This document shows, in pieces, positions 61,456-64,000 of a stretch of DNA of 64,000 nucleotides (its first letter is position 1; every line of letters starts with the position of its first letter). This stretch comes from Haliclona indistincta. Taxonomy: Eukaryota > Porifera > Demospongiae > Haplosclerida > Chalinidae. The notes below the pieces were generated by a model. That model was not told where the DNA came from. It saw nothing but the letters and a program-made list of their open reading frames with translations, and did no database searches. Both the position numbers and the translations under genes were made by a program. The stretch spans positions 7,144,996 to 7,208,995 of the forward strand of contig OZ024787.1 in the NCBI GenBank assembly GCA_964017065.1. The letters are read 5' to 3'.

Positions 61456-62070
61456 GTGATGGTTGTAGAAGCTGCTAAGTGGAGCAGTGAGACCAACCTC
61501 ACACTCTACATAGCCTTGTACCATGTCCCTTTAAAACAAGGACCTGATACAGAGTGTCTATGTATTCGTGCATATTAAGTGGTAATAATGTGGGCGAGAT
61601 GATTAAGGGGCAAGGTGATGTTATGTCACGAGATTACCACGTCACGAGGTATGTTCTTAAAATTAATTCTCAGAAAGCTCCTATATGCATTCCTTGACGT
61701 TGGTGAGTGTGGAGAACAAATAATAAAATGGTTGCTGAACGCGTCTATCATCATGCATGTCAAAGAAAGGACTAGTGTGTCACGGACGTGTTGTGAATCG
61801 CCCAAGAAAGTGGTGCTAGTGACATGCAATGGAGCATGCGCAGACAGTCTGTATCAGGCTCTTTTCTGAGAAAGAGCCTGGGAACGAGGCACATACACCT
61901 GGTGTGTATGGTGTGGTTGTCATGATGGCAGCTAGTTGTTGCTGAGAGACTAAAATATGCTGAGAGACTGCTACCACAAATAGTTGTGGTAGCAGTCTCT
62001 CAGCATATTTAGTTCCCTTGCTAACACACGCTCACTCTCTATTTTTCTGTGATGTAGTTGCCACACCCAT
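61450..62070 (-). pseudogene. Relic of a fourth receptor gene 5' exon
   Basis: 61450-61508 matches the receptor segment encoding the first ankyrin repeat (gaagctgctaagtggagcag against gtaagctgccaggtggagca in copy B). After an inserted block of about 380 bp, similarity resumes at about 61,887 (acacctggtgtgtatggtgt, then tgatggcagctagttgtt). It ends near 62,070 with ttctgtgatg and ttgccacaccc, matching the start region of copies A-C. It is frameshifted and carries a perfect palindrome. There is no continuation into Roc or COR. Confidence 0.65.
61953..62010. repeat. Perfect 27-bp hairpin with 4-base loop
   Basis: Stem 61953-61979 (aaatatgctgagagactgct...) pairs exactly with 61984-62010, with loop atag. 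The right half is the normal receptor relic sequence; the left half is its inverted copy, so it arose by a local inverted duplication. Confidence 0.9.
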
Positions 62071-62079
62071 AATTGTGAT

Positions 62080-63400
62080 TTTTACGATTATTATAAATTT
62101 ACATGCACTATGCATTATAGCTCCTGTGTTGATGAAAATACATGATGCACCTATCAATGTGCAACCCCCACTTCCTCCATCCCGGCCAATTAACCCTTTA
62201 ATTACTAAATTATCTTGCTTAAATTTTAACATCGTAAATGCTGACCAATTCTATCGTGAATATCTCGTGTGTCTTTTGTGCTACTGGTCTCAAATTTGCA
62301 TCCTTTTACGCCATTGAGTAGCCGCAATTGCCCACACTCAAGTCAGTCGATATGCCCCTCCCACTTCGAAAGTGAAGCCAGTAAAGTGCAGCGACCTCGT
62401 CAAATTTTGCTCAAAGTTAGTACTTTGGGGCTGGCTACTGAAAAGTACATGTAAATAGCAGTGGTTTTGGTCAATGTAAAATGTAGCCCAGATCATAATT
62501 ATGTCAAAAAAATTTGGCTGCCATTTTGTTTTTCCTAAAATGTTGTGAAATTTGCACTGAAGCCATAGAAATGCCAAAGCCAATACATTTAGCGCAAGGG
62601 GCGCACCGAAAACCGGTCAATTTTTGCGGTTATTTGTATTCTTCAATTTGGCTTAATTTTGCACTTATTCATTAAGTTATGCTGTCTGAAGTATGTATGA
62701 CGCCAAATTGCGTCATTAGGGCTTAAAGGGTTAAGGATACATAGGGCTTTGATCACAAATTCAGCCTAGTGGGTGGAAATTTTAACCCTTTAAGGCCTAA
62801 AGGTGTCATGATTGGCTCTACCTACTTTACACGTCATAAATAGTGTGAAGAGTGCTTTAGAAAGATCTATTTGCAAAGGATAACTTTACCTGAAAAATTC
62901 ACAATATTTCGGCTTGCCCTCCCCAGGCCACTAAGACACTAAGACGTCTTAGTGTGTAGTGTGGAACCCATTTAAATTCCTCCCATCTCCACACTAAGAT
63001 GGGAGTAATTTAAATGGGTTTCCTCCTGTAAACATGGGGTTCGAAGTTCCGGAGTCCCTCACCGCTTTCAGCATTTTTAGGGCTTCAGTGTGCCCGGTAA
63101 CACATACTTTGGGATAGAATGTGGTCTAAACTATGCTGTTTATTAGCTAACTTGCACAAGATTGACAAAAGTCATGCTCTAAAGACCGCATAATTATTCA
63201 ATTCTATGATGTAAATCGCCTCATGTTGTGTTTTAGTTGTCAAATGTCCTGTCGACTCACAACATAATCCAATAGCTACCACATGAGGATCATGAACATA
63301 GTCTATAGTAATCTCCCACATTAGTACATGAGTCTGAACCAGGAAGAAACAGTCTTATAATCTCCTTCAAATAGGTAATTTGCATCAACGGATATCTGGC
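62080..63400. other. Intergenic DNA with short inverted repeats
   Basis: No gene was recognised. 62,936-62,955 is a palindrome (cactaagacgtcttagtg). Near 62,965-63,025 gaacccatttaaattcctcc pairs with a later aatttaaatgggttt. Segments gcttaaagggttaa (62,721) and aaccctttaaggcctaaagg (62,784) are also inverted to each other. Together these look like remnants of small inverted-repeat elements. Confidence 0.5.
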
Positions 63401-63407
63401 AGTCATT

Positions 63408-64000
63408 TCACAGATATTGAGTGACTACCACTGGTAGCTCTTCCACCATTACTCTCACTGTGATGAAGAACTCTGTGTGCCGACTATGAATAATAATAGT
63501 TGAGTCAGGAGCTAGTGTAAACATGAGTGATGGTTGTCCTAACCGAAGTATCTTATCAAAGGAGATGCCCTCACTGATTCCCGACCCAACAGCCATCATC
63601 TTGTGGTTTAGAGCAGCCTTGTCACTGTGAGTATTGTTTAGTCGCTCAATCAGCTTGATACCCTGTGTCGCCATGACTATACATAGCTTGCATCAGTCAT
63701 ACACTTGTGAGTGTGGTCAGTAAATCGAGTAAAGCTGTCTAGCTGAGCTAAGGTGACCTCAGCAATCTCCTTCTGTGCCCAGATCTTCTTCACTCCTTGT
63801 GATGCTTTCTGAAGAGCTTCATTCCTCTGTGCCTCTACCAGTGCTCAAATGCATTGTGTACTTCACTCTTCATGAGCTCACTGCTATCCAGTGCCTTGCT
63901 CTCTACCTTGTCCACCTTCTCCAAGTACCTTGTTGAACTCTTCTTTCTTCTTCACTGCTAAACTAGTGAGTTTCTCTAGCTTGCTCTCTAAGCTGTGGTG
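63408..64000 (-). pseudogene. TRIM-like remnant 2, running off the window
   Basis: This copy resembles 55140-55640 and extends further at its C-terminal side: after MMAVGSGI it continues ISFDKILRLGQPSLMFTLAP to a stop at 63408. It shares both frameshifts of remnant 1 and has an extra one near 63,680 (tatgtatagtcatggc). The B-box side is cut by the window end. It could be part of a larger gene only if the shifts were sequence errors, which is unlikely in two copies. Confidence 0.55.

Overview
The window looks like nuclear DNA of an early-branching animal, most likely a demosponge. It is AT-rich, its genes are small and closely packed, introns are short with GT..AG borders, and it carries orthologues of animal genes together with an ankyrin-Roc-COR-Death receptor-like family. 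I inferred the organism; no species marker is present.

Positions 1-17,600 hold ordinary housekeeping genes packed tightly. In order they are the end of a promethin/LDAF1-like gene (+); UTP6 (-, about 11.4 kb, with a transposon nest in one intron); SLC25A10 (+), head-to-head with UTP6 across 66 bp; an ANKRD40 homologue (-), tail-to-tail with SLC25A10 across 56 bp; a homeobox gene (+), head-to-head with ANKRD40, whose C-terminus is an ANKRD40-type C-terminal domain; and an RSL1D1-type ribosomal-L1-domain gene (-). Positions 17,600-20,000 are gene-poor and contain a foldback and a 32-bp minisatellite.

Positions 20,008-34,192 hold a complete HID1 gene (+). I reconstructed 24 exons that keep frame to an 886-residue protein. 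Its large intron between exons 16 and 17 carries, on the opposite strand, an ankyrin-Roc-COR-Death gene (copy A, 26,616-31,023). The block was then duplicated. Unit 2 (about 34,470-53,190) repeats HID1 exon 4, exons 11-16, a nested copy B (45,945-49,939) and exons 17-24, but lacks exons 1-3 and 5-10. Unit 3 (from about 53,190) repeats exon 4 and exons 11-12 and then keeps only copy C of the receptor gene (55,894-58,795). A fourth, broken 5' remnant lies at 61,450-62,070. Two TRIM-like remnants that share frameshifts lie at 55,140-55,640 and 63,408-64,000.

Mobile DNA records the order of events. A pogo-like MITE with TA duplication is only in unit 1. A 270-bp TIR element is in units 2 and 3. 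Only in unit 2 are there a TTAA-flanked MITE, a 587-bp TIR element and a 7.2-kb insertion containing a 2.2-kb near-identical inverted repeat. The three receptor copies differ mainly in the length of the ankyrin array (about 500, 450 and 190 residues before the P-loop) and in an 8-residue linker repeat between COR and Death (25, 14 and 1 copies). Their linker exons differ by exact multiples of 24 bp.

The strongest candidates for something undescribed are the kinase-less DAPK-like receptor cluster that has spread by carrying a slice of HID1 with it, with its expandable coding minisatellite, and the homeobox/ANKRD40-domain chimera next to its likely domain donor.
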